DNA of 64,000 nucleotides from Pseudanabaena minima (lineage in GTDB: Bacteria > Cyanobacteriota > Cyanobacteriia > Pseudanabaenales > Pseudanabaenaceae), in the NCBI RefSeq assembly GCF_051131155.1, contig NZ_CP159508.1:4526001-4590000 (forward strand). The letters run 5' to 3'. Shown here in pieces: positions 26,064 through 35,350 of the stretch. The first letter of the stretch is position 1, and each line of letters opens with the position of its first letter. A program made the translations under genes and the position numbers. Below the pieces are notes generated by a model. The model was given only the letters and a program-made list of their open reading frames with translations. It was not told the DNA's origin and did no database searches.

Positions 26064-28160
26064 ATGACCTCTACGGCGAAAAACTTTGCTGGACAAAATT
26101 TGCGGGGGCGATCCTTTAAGGGGCAAGACCTCTCAGGAGCGGACTTTAGCGGCTCGGATCTGAGGGGTACAAATTTTACGGATGCTATTTTGAGAGGGGT
26201 GAATTTCTCGAAGGTCAAGGCAGGGGTGCAAAAACGATGGCTTGGCTTCCAACTAATCTTATTATTTATAATTGCTACCCTTTCAGGATTTATTAACAGC
26301 TGGTTCAGTTTTTATATATCTTATTTCTTCTCGCCTGAGTATATAAAAAATTATTCAATTGCTCCTGGTTTATTAGTCCTAATTGTTTTGATAGCAACGA
26401 TCATCACAATTGCTCGTCAGGGCTTTACCGCAGTAGCTTTTGTAACTGTGGGTGTGGGTGTAGCTTTTGCTGTGGGTGTGGCTTTTGCTGCGGGTGTGGC
26501 TTTTACTTTGGGTGTGAATTTGGCTATAGCTGGAGCTATGACTCTGGCTGTGGCTGTGGCTTTTGCTTTTGTTGTGGCTGGGACTGGGGTTGTGGCTGTG
26601 GCTGGGACTGGAGCTGTAGCTGGGACTATGATTGTGGCTTTTGCTTTTACTTTTGTTGTGGGTGGCGCTTTATATGGGACTGTGGCTGTGACTGGTGCTA
26701 TGACTATAACTGTGTCTAGGGCTGTGACTGTGACTGTATCTGTGGCTGTATCTTTGGCTACAGCACTACTAAGCATTTATGTCGCGTGGAGTACTTTAAA
26801 AGGCGATCCAAAATTTGACCTATTACTGAAATTTGGTATAGCATTTACTATCATTGGTGGTACAAGTTTTCGGGGTGCGGATTTAATTCAAGCTGATTTT
26901 ACGGAAGCAACACTAAAAAGCAGTGACTTCCACAATTCCCGCAAGAAAATTACAAATCTAACTCGCACTCTTTGGAAACAATCCCAAAAACTAGACCGAT
27001 CGCGTTTAGGAACATCAATCTTATCCAATCCCGAAGTACGCGAACTATTAGTCACTGGCAAACCCAACCAAAGCAAATCCTACGAAGGCTTAAACCTGCG
27101 TGGTGCAAACCTTGACGGCGTTTATTTAGAAAATGTCAACTTCAAACGCGCCATCCTCAGCGAAGCAAGTTTCCGTAACGCAGATCTCCAATGGGTAAAC
27201 CTCACCGAAACCCAAGCTATCGGCACAGACTTCACTGGCGCACAAATGACAGGCGTTTGTCTAGAAGGTTGGAGCTATGACCATACTACCAAGCTCGATA
27301 ATGTCGCTTGTCGCTTTGTCTTCGAGCTAGAATATCCCAACGCCAAAGGTAGCCGCGAACGTCGTCCCCACGATCCAGATAAAGAATTTGCTAAAGGTGA
27401 CTTTACCAAGCGCTACAGTGTCAGCCTCAACATCGTTCAGTTACTCATCCGTAACGGCATCAACCGCGAAGCCTTCATTGCCGCATGGGAAAACCTCACA
27501 AAAGAATATCCAGATATAAATCCTGACGACATTCAAGAAATCAAGAAAAAAGGTCAAGATGTCGAATTAACGGTTGCCGTTCCAGAGGATACAGATAAAG
27601 GTAAATTCGAGCATAATTTCGATATTGGTTACGAAACCAAACTCAAGGAAATTGAAGCAAAATACCAAGCTCAATTAGAATCTAAGGAAGCGATGATTCT
27701 GCTCCAGAAGCAAAACATAGCCGATATCAAAGAAATTCTTCAGATTGCAAAATCACCTAATGTTAACATTCAAAATGAGGCTAAAGCAGTGGCAGAGCAA
27801 AATCCCGTAACAATTAAAGCAGGTCGAGATATTTCTGGTAACGTGATCAACCTTGGTGAAATCAAAGGCAATGTTACCAATGCAATTAACCAAATCCCGA
27901 ATAAAGAAGACAGTGGCGATATCAAAACTCTCTTAACTCAACTGCTAGAAGCAATTAGCAGTGACAAAGAGCTTACCGATGAAGACAAAGCCGATGCTCT
28001 CGAACAAGTCGAAAACCTTGCCAAAATCGCCCTTCACGACAAGCCCGAAGAAAAATCAACCCTTGCCAGCAAAGCAATCCGTGCCTTAAAACGCATCATC
28101 GACAACATTCCCACCATTACCAAAATTGTTGAAACAGTGAGCAAAGTTTTCGGCGCATAG
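26064..28160 (+). CDS. membrane pentapeptide-repeat protein with C-terminal effector-associated-like region
   Basis: I prefer ATG at 26064 (698 residues) because 26007 lies inside a hairpin. Residues 5-52 are pentapeptide repeats (NLRGRSFKGQDLSGADFSG). About 58-240 are hydrophobic with several membrane segments, including a strange Val/Ala/Gly/Thr-only stretch encoded by GTGGCT-like triplet repeats (26430-26770). A second pentapeptide block (about 270-430) is interrupted by a charged insert. The tail has a coiled coil and then KAGRDISGNVINLGEIKGNV and LTDEDKADALEQVENLAK, a C-terminal module seen on many cyanobacterial pentapeptide proteins. Function is unknown; a membrane-anchored scaffold or sensor is a guess. 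Confidence 0.82.
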   Translation: MTSTAKNFAGQNLRGRSFKGQDLSGADFSGSDLRGTNFTDAILRGVNFSKVKAGVQKRWLGFQLILLFIIATLSGFINSWFSFYISYFFSPEYIKNYSIAPGLLVLIVLIATIITIARQGFTAVAFVTVGVGVAFAVGVAFAAGVAFTLGVNLAIAGAMTLAVAVAFAFVVAGTGVVAVAGTGAVAGTMIVAFAFTFVVGGALYGTVAVTGAMTITVSRAVTVTVSVAVSLATALLSIYVAWSTLKGDPKFDLLLKFGIAFTIIGGTSFRGADLIQADFTEATLKSSDFHNSRKKITNLTRTLWKQSQKLDRSRLGTSILSNPEVRELLVTGKPNQSKSYEGLNLRGANLDGVYLENVNFKRAILSEASFRNADLQWVNLTETQAIGTDFTGAQMTGVCLEGWSYDHTTKLDNVACRFVFELEYPNAKGSRERRPHDPDKEFAKGDFTKRYSVSLNIVQLLIRNGINREAFIAAWENLTKEYPDINPDDIQEIKKKGQDVELTVAVPEDTDKGKFEHNFDIGYETKLKEIEAKYQAQLESKEAMILLQKQNIADIKEILQIAKSPNVNIQNEAKAVAEQNPVTIKAGRDISGNVINLGEIKGNVTNAINQIPNKEDSGDIKTLLTQLLEAISSDKELTDEDKADALEQVENLAKIALHDKPEEKSTLASKAIRALKRIIDNIPTITKIVETVSKVFGA

Positions 28161-28231
28161 CTAGCTGTTCGCCTCGCGTAGATCGATCGCGCTATTATTA
28201 ACGTGAGTTCAAGCAACGATGGAAAAACATT

Positions 28232-29200
28232 ATGGACTTATTTTTTAGTTTTGTGATCGGTGCGGGTGTCTTCTTTGGTCTCGGGAGTTCCTCATTCAAA
28301 ATAGTTAACCAAGGCGAAGAAGCATTAGTTGCCTCCTTTGGGAAATACAAACGTAAACTGCCTGCTGGCCCCCACTTTATCTTGCCTTTTATAGATACCG
28401 TCAGCTACAAAGGATCAATCAAGGAGCAGGTACTAGATATTCCACCGCAACAATGTATTACTCGCGATAACGTGTCGATTACCGCCGATGCAGTGGTTTA
28501 CTGGCGTGTAGTTGACATGGAGAAGGCTTTCTATCGCGTGGAAAATTTGCGTCAAGCGATGGCAAATATTGTCTTGACTCAGATTCGCGCTGAATTAGGT
28601 AGCTTAGAGCTTGATGAAACTTTCACCGCCAGAAACAAAATTAATGAAGTTCTGTTACGTGATTTAGATGATGCCACTGATCCTTGGGGTGTAAAAGTAA
28701 CAAGGGTGGAATTGCGCGACATCTTACCTGCTAAAGCTGTGCAGGAAGCGATGGAAATGCAAATGACTGCCGAGCGCAGAAAAAGGGCTGCCATTCTCAA
28801 TTCTGAGGGTGAACGCGAAGCTGCTATTAATCAGGCAAAGGGTTTAGCTGAGGCGCAGTTACTCAATGCTGAAGCTTCACAGAAGTCTGCCATTTTAGAA
28901 GCTGAGGGACAAAAGCAATCACGAATTTTAAGAGCTGAGGCGGAACGCCAAGAGCAAGTACTTAAAGCACAAGGTACATCTCAGGCGATGCAAGTACTAT
29001 TGCAGTCAATGAAAGGCAATCCTCAAGCAAACGAGGCGCTGCAATTTTTGTTAGCTCAGAACTATATTGCGATGGGAACGACCATTGGTTCCAGTGGCAG
29101 TAGCAAAGTTATGTTTATGGACCCGCGATCGCTACCTTCAACTCTAGAAGGGCTTAAATCAATAGTTGATACCCCAGAGGCAGGGGATTGGACTAAATAA
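28232..29200 (+). CDS. SPFH/Band 7 (stomatin-like) membrane protein
   Basis: A 322-residue slipin/stomatin homologue. An N-terminal membrane segment (about 1-20) is followed by the SPFH domain (25-190: VNQGEEALVASFGKYKRKLPAGPHFILPF, DNVSITADAVVYWRV, GVKVTRVELRDILP). A long Ala/Glu-rich coiled coil (190-250: AERRKRAAILNSEGEREAAINQAKG) and a short C-terminal part complete it. Such proteins oligomerise into membrane microdomain rings and often control membrane proteases. No NfeD protease partner is adjacent. The terminator at 29199 overlaps its end. Confidence 0.93.
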   Translation: MDLFFSFVIGAGVFFGLGSSSFKIVNQGEEALVASFGKYKRKLPAGPHFILPFIDTVSYKGSIKEQVLDIPPQQCITRDNVSITADAVVYWRVVDMEKAFYRVENLRQAMANIVLTQIRAELGSLELDETFTARNKINEVLLRDLDDATDPWGVKVTRVELRDILPAKAVQEAMEMQMTAERRKRAAILNSEGEREAAINQAKGLAEAQLLNAEASQKSAILEAEGQKQSRILRAEAERQEQVLKAQGTSQAMQVLLQSMKGNPQANEALQFLLAQNYIAMGTTIGSSGSSKVMFMDPRSLPSTLEGLKSIVDTPEAGDWTK

Positions 29201-29229
29201 AAAAAGGCTCGCATTGCGAGCCTTTTTTT
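29199..29229. terminator. bidirectional terminator, tip GCATTGC
   Basis: Perfect 14-bp arms AAAAAAAGGCTCGC and its mirror flank an ATT loop, between convergent SPFH and cyanophycinase genes, with A and T runs on both sides. Confidence 0.88.
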
Positions 29230-30166
29230 ATACCGATGGACTAATGGGAATGCGCTTGAGCATGTGATATTTACAACCTGCGGCAAGAATATGTACACGT
29301 AAGTTATGGATTGTTAATGGAGCCGTGCCACTAACCCATAATTGATTGCTATAGGAAACTTCACCTGGATCAACTACGGTGACAGTACCACGTCCCAAAA
29401 CGCGCATGGTATTGTTTGGCTCAAAAATAGCCACTGTATCCTCATCAATGCCAATGCCAATTTTGTCAGGATGAGCAGCGATCGCCGTCATCAGACGAGC
29501 CATCCGATTACGATTATGAAAATGTTGATCAACAATAATTTCAGGCAGGATACTTAAGCCAGTACTCATATTGACTAGTTCCTTATGAGGAGACTCGCCA
29601 CTACTGCCTCCAGAAATCATGTGATAGCCCATTGCGGCTGCGCCTGCACTTGTACCAGCTAAAACTAGACGCTTTTCATCAATCCGCTTAGCGATCGTGA
29701 TCGCAAAAGGAGTATCAGCGATCAACCCACAAAGACGCAGTTGGTCTCCGCCAGTCATAAATATGCCTGTAAACCGATCTACTAAAGCCTCTGCTTCAGG
29801 ATAATCATCACGAGGACGCTCACGAATATCTAATACTTCTACTGCACTTGCGCCGAGTTCAGTAAAAATATCGTGATAAATTCTTCCAATAATGTCAGGT
29901 TCTCTTGAGGCGCATGGAATTATAGCAATGCGAGCTTGGGAGCCACCAGAATTTTCTACAAAGGCTTTGAGAATTTTGCGGTCTTGGACTTTATCCTCTC
30001 CACCACCAATTACCATTACCGCCGACTTAATAATTTGAGTCATGCCCCTATCTATTGCCACATCTTCATCTAAGTTCAGCATATTAGCAGATTGGTCAAC
30101 AAATTTTTTCAGGCGGTTGATTAGGTTCACGCCTCGACTCAGTTTTTGCTCTTGCTGACTCGCCAA
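29228..30166 (-). CDS. cphB: cyanophycinase
   Basis: A 312-residue peptidase of the S51 class that breaks cyanophycin (multi-L-arginyl-poly-L-aspartate) into beta-Asp-Arg dipeptides, so mobilising stored nitrogen. Key features are MVIGGGEDKVQD, IFMTGGDQLRL, the nucleophile Ser173 in AGTSAGAAAM, and IIVDQHFHNRNRMARL with the usual His region. The first 45 residues before the core are longer than in some homologues but plausible. cphA is not in this window, whereas the pair is often adjacent elsewhere. No signal peptide, so it is cytoplasmic. Confidence 0.93.
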   Translation of the reverse strand: MASQQEQKLSRGVNLINRLKKFVDQSANMLNLDEDVAIDRGMTQIIKSAVMVIGGGEDKVQDRKILKAFVENSGGSQARIAIIPCASREPDIIGRIYHDIFTELGASAVEVLDIRERPRDDYPEAEALVDRFTGIFMTGGDQLRLCGLIADTPFAITIAKRIDEKRLVLAGTSAGAAAMGYHMISGGSSGESPHKELVNMSTGLSILPEIIVDQHFHNRNRMARLMTAIAAHPDKIGIGIDEDTVAIFEPNNTMRVLGRGTVTVVDPGEVSYSNQLWVSGTAPLTIHNLRVHILAAGCKYHMLKRIPISPSV

Positions 30167-30265
30167 TGGTTTGAATTACCTCCATTGATGCTTACATGGC
30201 TAGCAATATGGCTAAACCTAGTCAGATTGTATAACTTTTGTGCTGTTAAAGACTAGTATTTCATC

Positions 30266-30322
30266 AAGTAAGTACAAAATAAGGTAGGCAAAACGCTTGC
30301 CTACCTTATTTTGTACTTACTT
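30266..30322 (-). terminator. 57-bp hairpin, 26-bp perfect arms
   Basis: Arms lie at 30266-30291 and 30297-30322 (AAGTAAGTACAAAATAAGG and on) with a 5-base loop. It starts on the stop codon of the small DUF4327-type gene, which it most likely terminates. Confidence 0.8.
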
Positions 30323-30542
30323 AATCATTTAGCCAACACTCGCGGCTAACTAAATCACAAATGCGATCGCGTAATAAGTATTGATGATCTTCTAATTCAC
30401 GTTCGATCTGACACCATTCGCGATCGCGAAAGAAGCGACAAAGAGCATGAATTGGTTGACTACGTGTGAGCCTTCCGCTTTCGAGCAAATGTCTTGCTTC
30501 GTCTTGAATAGCGCCGATGGAATAGTAAAGTGATTGCAACAT
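30321..30542 (-). CDS. DUF4327-type small protein
   Basis: A 73-residue soluble protein from ATG at 30542 (a TTG six bases upstream is possible). The pattern YYSIGAIQDEARHLLESGRL, QPIHALCRFFRDREW and ELEDHQYLLRDRICDLVSRECW agrees with my memory of the cyanobacteria-only DUF4327 family. Function unknown. It stands alone between a permease gene and cyanophycinase, on the same strand as both, with long gaps on either side. Confidence 0.72.
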   Translation of the reverse strand: MLQSLYYSIGAIQDEARHLLESGRLTRSQPIHALCRFFRDREWCQIERELEDHQYLLRDRICDLVSRECWLND

Positions 30543-30737
30543 AACCAAACTCTCTGTGTAGGTTTTTGCTTAATAAATTCAGTGATTCGCCCAATGACTT
30601 GAACTTATTGAAACTGGGACTTATCTAAAAAATAATAGAAGTCTGTAATCCAGAATACAGTCTTTAATTATCTTCGCACGGAGTTTTTACTACTACATAA
30701 AAGTAAATGAAACTCAAAAGAAAAAAATATTTCTTGT

Positions 30738-30777
30738 TAGAAACCATAAATGTGCTACAGCACATTTGTGGTTTCTA
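30738..30777 (-). terminator. hairpin after permease gene
   Basis: Arms TAGAAACCATAAATGTGCT and AGCACATTTGTGGTTTCTA have one mismatch. The stop codon of the permease gene lies in the right arm, so this is its terminator. Confidence 0.78.
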
Positions 30778-31731
30778 CACTTTCTGGACAAAAGTTTTGC
30801 CAAGTAGTCCTTGGGGGCGCACAAGTAAAACGATGAACAGTAAAGCAAAGGCTACAGCATCTTTATAAGCTGATTGATCGGAGGGGACAAATGACTCAGC
30901 TAGCCCTAAGATAATGCCACCAACGACGGCTCCAGGGATATTGCCTAGCCCACCTAAGACAATTACGGCTAGTCCTTTCAAACCAAAGCCAATCCCAAAA
31001 TAGGGGCCAGAAATACTGACACTGGACCCAACTAGAGTACCTGCGAGTCCACCTAGAAAACCTGACACGAAAAAGGTAAGCAGAATAAAAAAGTCAGTAT
31101 TTATACCTAAAAGACTAGCGGTAATCGCATCTTCAGCTACGGCTTTCATGGCTTTGCCTAGCTTAGTGAAGTTAATCCCATAGGTGAGAATCGCTAAAAT
31201 GATGCAAGACACACCAAAAATGACGATTTGGACAGTGCGAATGTTGATTGGTTTATCGATTGTACCGAAATTTATCGCAGGTGGCAGACTGCCATAAATA
31301 TTGGCAGGGAAGTTATAGCTCTCCGCCCCTACAAAATATTGGATTGTATTGACGATGACTACAGCTACGCCCAGACTAGACACTAAAGTGAGTAATGGAT
31401 CGGCGTGGCGATCGCGTAAAGGACGAAAAGCGATGCGCTCAATCAGAACACTTACTCCTCCTGCGAGGATGCTGCTAATGAAAATGGCAACAAAAAAAGG
31501 TAAATGTAGCTCTTTAGGTAAAGATAAGTTGGCAAGGATGCCATTAAATCCGAACGCACCACCGCATAGTACATAGGTAAAATATGCTCCGAGCGTAAAC
31601 ACTGCGCCATGAGCAAAGTTAATGATTCCTAAAATTGAGAATACTAATGTGTAGCCAAGGGCAAAGATGGCGTAAACACTGCCAATCGACAAGCCATTTA
31701 AAAACTGCTGTAAAAATACCGAAAAGTCCAT
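30775..31731 (-). CDS. branched-chain amino-acid ABC transporter permease (LivH type)
   Basis: A 318-residue inner-membrane permease from ATG at 31731 (MDFSVFLQQFLNGLSIGSVYA). It has 8-9 membrane segments and the LivH landmarks FALGYTLVFSILGIINFAHGA, IERIAFRPLRDRHADPLLTL, and the coupling region KAMKAVAEDAITASLLGINTDFF. GPYFGIGFGLKGLAVIVLGGLGNIPGA is typical. It would import neutral or branched amino acids, as NatD does in the cyanobacterial N-I system. The partner permease, ATPases and binding protein are not nearby. The opposite-strand peptidase-like gene starts only 10 bp away. Confidence 0.9.
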   Translation of the reverse strand: MDFSVFLQQFLNGLSIGSVYAIFALGYTLVFSILGIINFAHGAVFTLGAYFTYVLCGGAFGFNGILANLSLPKELHLPFFVAIFISSILAGGVSVLIERIAFRPLRDRHADPLLTLVSSLGVAVVIVNTIQYFVGAESYNFPANIYGSLPPAINFGTIDKPINIRTVQIVIFGVSCIILAILTYGINFTKLGKAMKAVAEDAITASLLGINTDFFILLTFFVSGFLGGLAGTLVGSSVSISGPYFGIGFGLKGLAVIVLGGLGNIPGAVVGGIILGLAESFVPSDQSAYKDAVAFALLFIVLLVRPQGLLGKTFVQKV

Positions 31732-31741
31732 GCGAGGTTTT

Positions 31742-32482
31742 ATGGGTTTTTTAAAAAATTCTACACTTGCGATCGCCACTATCGCGATCGCTGTAACAGT
31801 CACACCCTCAATATCCGCAATTACTACGCTCAAGCGTCCTCATGGAGCAGCAAACAAATCTCAGGATAAATCTCAGAATTTGATTGCTGCGAATGTTTCA
31901 TCCCAACCAATTCAACTGCCCGATACAGGCGCACAAAATGATAGCTGGAGTTGTGGACCAAACTCGGCAGCGCGGATATTGCGCTATTACGGTCATGATG
32001 TTAACTATGCAACAGTTCGAGCCGCGACTGATAAAAAACTATTTTTGCCACAAAAATTCCGTAATCCTCTGAATAACCAATGGATTGAGGTGCGAACTGG
32101 CACGCCGCCGCAGACATTGCAACAGGTTATGCAACGATGGGAAGGCGATCGCGTTAAGAAATCCCCACAGACAAGTTTTAATCGTCTCATTAATTTAGTG
32201 CGATCAGGTAAACCTGCGATTGCCTTGGTGCGAGTTGGTAGTCTATCCATACCCTATCTTGGCTCAATCCCTTACTTACATTGGATTGCTGTGACGGGGG
32301 CTGATCCAGTAAGTAAACAAATTTATTACACAGATACCAATAGTCAAACCTATGCTTTGTCATATCAAGATTTTCAGGCAAGATGGAATTTGGGCTTGGA
32401 TCGAGATGTGAGTGGAGCGATCGCCAGTGTTCTGAAAAGTAATGGTGTAGAAGCAAGAACCATTGTATGGGTCGATAAATAA
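31742..32482 (+). CDS. exported C39-like (papain-fold) cysteine peptidase-like protein
   Basis: A 246-residue protein from ATG at 31742, preceded by GAGG; ATG at 31730 is the alternative. A signal peptide covers about residues 1-25 (STLAIATIAIAVTVTPSISA). The domain resembles Peptidase_C39_2: DSWSCGPNSAARILRYYGHD gives the Gln/Asp-Cys region, IPYLHWIAVTGADP the catalytic-type His, and YYTDTNSQT the Asp. Such proteins cleave double-glycine leaders or are stand-alone proteases. No bacteriocin transporter is nearby, so the substrate is unknown. It is divergent from the permease gene. Confidence 0.8.
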   Translation: MGFLKNSTLAIATIAIAVTVTPSISAITTLKRPHGAANKSQDKSQNLIAANVSSQPIQLPDTGAQNDSWSCGPNSAARILRYYGHDVNYATVRAATDKKLFLPQKFRNPLNNQWIEVRTGTPPQTLQQVMQRWEGDRVKKSPQTSFNRLINLVRSGKPAIALVRVGSLSIPYLGSIPYLHWIAVTGADPVSKQIYYTDTNSQTYALSYQDFQARWNLGLDRDVSGAIASVLKSNGVEARTIVWVDK

Positions 32483-32507
32483 TTGCAGCGCTTCGCGCTG
32501 CAATTTA
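32481..32507 (+). terminator. hairpin terminator, tip GCTTCGC
   Basis: Perfect arms AAATTGCAGCGC and its mirror flank a TTC loop, directly after the stop of the C39-like gene. Confidence 0.78.
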
Positions 32508-32852
32508 AAAACCCACTTTATGAAAGGTTTGCAAAGCAAACCTTTCACAAAGTTTTGGGGGTTGTTTAATCAATAATTTCTATAGGGATCGCAAAGCGCT
32601 ACCTATAGAAATTTAAGCCGTTCGACGCATCAGCTTAAGACTACATTGCAAATACGATAAATAATTGAAATCTACAATTTGATAGGTTTCCTTGCTAAAG
32701 TCATTGATGTGGTGTGATGGATCAAGACTCAGCTCTTCTAATTTGCATTTCTATTTGCATTTCTAATTTCTCAATCTACTGCTCATGATCATTTCTGCTT
32801 TTACTAACTCATAACCTCTCATGGCAGAAACAAGCTATAAGCAATATTAACT
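32483..32852. other. 370-bp intergenic region with three hairpins
   Basis: Hairpins lie at 32481-32507 (AAATTGCAGCGC, tip GCTTCGC), about 32518-32545 (TGAAAGGTTTGC, tip GCAAAGC) and about 32577-32612 (TTTCTATAGG, imperfect, tip GCAAAGC). Further on, ATTTGCATTTCTA is directly repeated (32740-32768). The rest is the leader of the TPR gene; no coding sequence is seen. Confidence 0.6.
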
Positions 32853-34403
32853 ATGATCAAAACCGCAATTACGAAGATCGCATTAGTGAGCTTTTTCCCG
32901 CTAATGTGTAGTTTCGCTCCTGCTCTTGACCCGATCGCCTTAGCTCAAACATCACCTAATGTAACGACTCAGATTGCCCAGAGCGATCCACTATCCAACA
33001 CACCGCTTAAGTTGGTAGAAAGAGCTAACTCGCTAAGGGAACAAAATCAACTTGATCGCGCCTTGACGCTTTATCGTCAAGCGATCGCTGCGAGTCCAGA
33101 GTTAGTGCCTGCTTACTATGGTTTAGGTGTGACGTTGCGCCAAAAGGGGGATATTCAAGGTGCAATCGAAGCTCACCGCCAAGCAATTCTGATCGATAAA
33201 AATTATACGCCTGCCTATTATGGTCTAGGGATAGCCCTGTACCAAAAGGGTGATGCCAATGGAGCGATCGATGCTTATGACCAGTTTATTCAGCTTAGTA
33301 AAGCGGATACCAATCTTGCGCCTGTTTATTACAATTTGGGACTAGCCCACGAGCGCAAAAATAATCTTCAGGGAGCGATTAACTCTTTCCGTAAGGCAAT
33401 TGAGTTTGATCCCAAATATGCCCTTGCTCATAACGGTTTAGGTACAGTGCTACGTCGGCAAGGTAATCGCCAAGAAGCGATTGCTGCTTATCGTAAGGCG
33501 ATCGAGCTTGCGCCCCAGTATGCGGTTGCCCATTTTGCTTTAGGGATATCTCTCTATGAAGATCGTAACTATACAGGTGCAATTGAGGCGTACAAACGGG
33601 TAACTACGATTGATCCGAATTTCCCGAATGTTTATTACAACCTTGGTTTGGCTTATAACCAGTTAAATGATCGCCCCAATGCGATCGCCACATTTCGCAG
33701 AGCCACTGAACAAGATCCGCGTAATGCTGACATCTATGCAGCTCTAGGTAGCGCTTTATTGCGTGAGGAAAATATTACAGAAGCTGCCGAAGCCTTTAGA
33801 CGCAGCACTGAAATAAATCCGAGAGTTGCTAGTACTTTCAATGGTTTAGGGCTTGCTTTGCGTCGTCAAGGCGATCTTGAAGGGGCGATCGCCGCCTATG
33901 AGAAATCGATCGCGATTAATCCTAGATATGCAGCGGCTTACAATAATCTTGGACGGGTTTTGGCTGATCAAAATCGTACTTCTGAAGCAATTGCTGCATT
34001 TCGTCAAGCGATTGCCATTGATACAAAGAATGCTGTCGCCTATAGCAATCTTGGTAATTTATTGCGCTCTCAGGGCAATAGTGATGAAGCGATTGATGCT
34101 TTTCAGAAAACCATTGCGATCGGTAAAGATGATTTATGGGTTGACTACACTAGTTTGGGGTTAGCTTATGCTGATCGCGGTCGCCTTGGTGAAGCTCAAG
34201 CTGCCTATTTCAAGGCTCTATCTTTAAACCCGACTTTTGCGAAGGCTCATTTCGGGCTAGGGGCTTTGTACACGCTCAAGGGTGAGGTTAGTAACGCGAT
34301 TCGCTCTTACCAAGAGGCTTTGAAGCTATACGAAGAAAATCGTGATGCCGAATGGATCAAGCGGACACAGCAGGCTATCCAAGCATTGCAAGGGATTACA
34401 TAA
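32853..34403 (+). CDS. large secreted TPR-repeat protein
   Basis: A 516-residue protein with a signal peptide (about 1-31, ALVSFFPLMCSFAPALDPIALAQ) and about 12-13 TPR units covering residues 55-510. Units such as YYGLGVTLRQKGDIQGAIEAH, AHNGLGTVLRRQGNRQEAIAAY and AYNNLGRVLADQNRTSEAIAAF are almost all 34 residues. It should form a long superhelix in the periplasm for protein binding. The partner is unknown. It resembles the smaller TPR protein at 21397 in signal peptide and repeat style, so they may be paralogues. A hairpin terminator follows directly. Confidence 0.9.
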   Translation: MIKTAITKIALVSFFPLMCSFAPALDPIALAQTSPNVTTQIAQSDPLSNTPLKLVERANSLREQNQLDRALTLYRQAIAASPELVPAYYGLGVTLRQKGDIQGAIEAHRQAILIDKNYTPAYYGLGIALYQKGDANGAIDAYDQFIQLSKADTNLAPVYYNLGLAHERKNNLQGAINSFRKAIEFDPKYALAHNGLGTVLRRQGNRQEAIAAYRKAIELAPQYAVAHFALGISLYEDRNYTGAIEAYKRVTTIDPNFPNVYYNLGLAYNQLNDRPNAIATFRRATEQDPRNADIYAALGSALLREENITEAAEAFRRSTEINPRVASTFNGLGLALRRQGDLEGAIAAYEKSIAINPRYAAAYNNLGRVLADQNRTSEAIAAFRQAIAIDTKNAVAYSNLGNLLRSQGNSDEAIDAFQKTIAIGKDDLWVDYTSLGLAYADRGRLGEAQAAYFKALSLNPTFAKAHFGLGALYTLKGEVSNAIRSYQEALKLYEENRDAEWIKRTQQAIQALQGIT

Positions 34404-34405
34404 AA

Positions 34406-34438
34406 ACAGGCTGTGCCAAGCACAGCCTGTTTTTATGT
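34406..34438 (+). terminator. hairpin terminator, tip GCCAAGC
   Basis: Arms AAAAACAGGCTGTGC and its mirror flank a CAA loop with a T-run on the right, just after the TPR gene. Confidence 0.85.
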
Positions 34439-34529
34439 GTTAAGTGACACTCAAATCGTTAAACTGTGATTCTAGTCGCGTGTGCGCGACCAGATTTATG
34501 AAATAGATTATGGAGTTTTTAATATAAGC

Positions 34530-35276
34530 ATGGGATTTTTAGAAGGTCAGGTGGCGATCGTTACAGGTGCATCTAGGGGCATTGGACGTGCGATCGCCGT
34601 TGCACTCGCGGCTGAAGGTGCAAAAGTCGTGGTGAACTATGCCAGTTCTGCTAGCGCCGCCGAAGAAGTTGTTGCCGAGATTAAAAGCAAAGGTGGTGAG
34701 GCGATCGCCTTTCATGCCGATGTGTCCCACGAAGCGCAAGTGGAGAGCTTACTCAAATCAGCGATCGATACATGGGGACGCATAGATGTTTTGGTTAACA
34801 ATGCGGGCATTACGCGCGACACGTTGCTGCTGAGAATGAAGCTAGAAGACTGGCAAGCGGTAATCAACCTCAACCTGACAGGCGTATTTCTGGCTACTCG
34901 TGCTGTGTCCAAAGTGATGCTCAAGCAAAAATCAGGTCGCATTATTAATATCGCCTCCGTCGCTGGACAAATGGGCAATCCCGGACAAGGAAATTACAGT
35001 GCTGCCAAGGCTGGCGTAATTGGGTTTACTAAAACCGTTGCCAAGGAAATGGCAAGTCGTGGCATTACTGTAAATGCAGTAGCCCCAGGATTCATTGCCA
35101 CAGATATGACCGCAGATCTCAAGAATACTGACGATATTCTCAAATTTATTCCCCTTGGTCGCTATGGTCAACCTGAAGAAATTGCAGGAATGGTGAGATT
35201 CCTAGCGGCAGACCCTGCGGCTGCTTATATTACTGGGCAAGTCTTTAATGTCGATGGCGGCATGGTTATGGCTTAA
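34530..35276 (+). CDS. fabG: 3-oxoacyl-[ACP] reductase
   Basis: A 248-residue short-chain dehydrogenase from ATG at 34530; the frame is open back to 34482, but those residues are not family-like. The NAD(P)H-binding motif is TGASRGIGRAIA, followed by NNAGITRD. The catalytic Ser is in IASVAGQMGN and the Tyr/Lys pair in GNYSAAKAG. It reduces 3-oxoacyl-ACP in fatty-acid elongation. The C-terminus GQVFNVDGGMVM is typical of FabG. A paralogous role (for example in polyhydroxybutyrate synthesis as PhaB) cannot be excluded from sequence alone, but the pattern is the housekeeping one. Confidence 0.92.
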   Translation: MGFLEGQVAIVTGASRGIGRAIAVALAAEGAKVVVNYASSASAAEEVVAEIKSKGGEAIAFHADVSHEAQVESLLKSAIDTWGRIDVLVNNAGITRDTLLLRMKLEDWQAVINLNLTGVFLATRAVSKVMLKQKSGRIINIASVAGQMGNPGQGNYSAAKAGVIGFTKTVAKEMASRGITVNAVAPGFIATDMTADLKNTDDILKFIPLGRYGQPEEIAGMVRFLAADPAAAYITGQVFNVDGGMVMA

Positions 35277-35311
35277 TTTATGTGGCGCGGCAAAACCGCG
35301 CCACATAAATT
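35275..35311 (+). terminator. fabG terminator hairpin
   Basis: Arms AATTTATGTGGCGCGG and its mirror flank CAAAA, beginning on the fabG stop codon. Confidence 0.75.
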
Positions 35312-35350
35312 GCCGCTTCCTAAATTCTGTTAGTTTTTTGAGAGAGCCAT

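Noticed and set aside
26417..26776. Minus-strand Thr/Ala/Pro-rich frame under the membrane region of the pentapeptide gene
   Set aside because: It is a shadow of the GTGGCT-type DNA repeat with no start signal.
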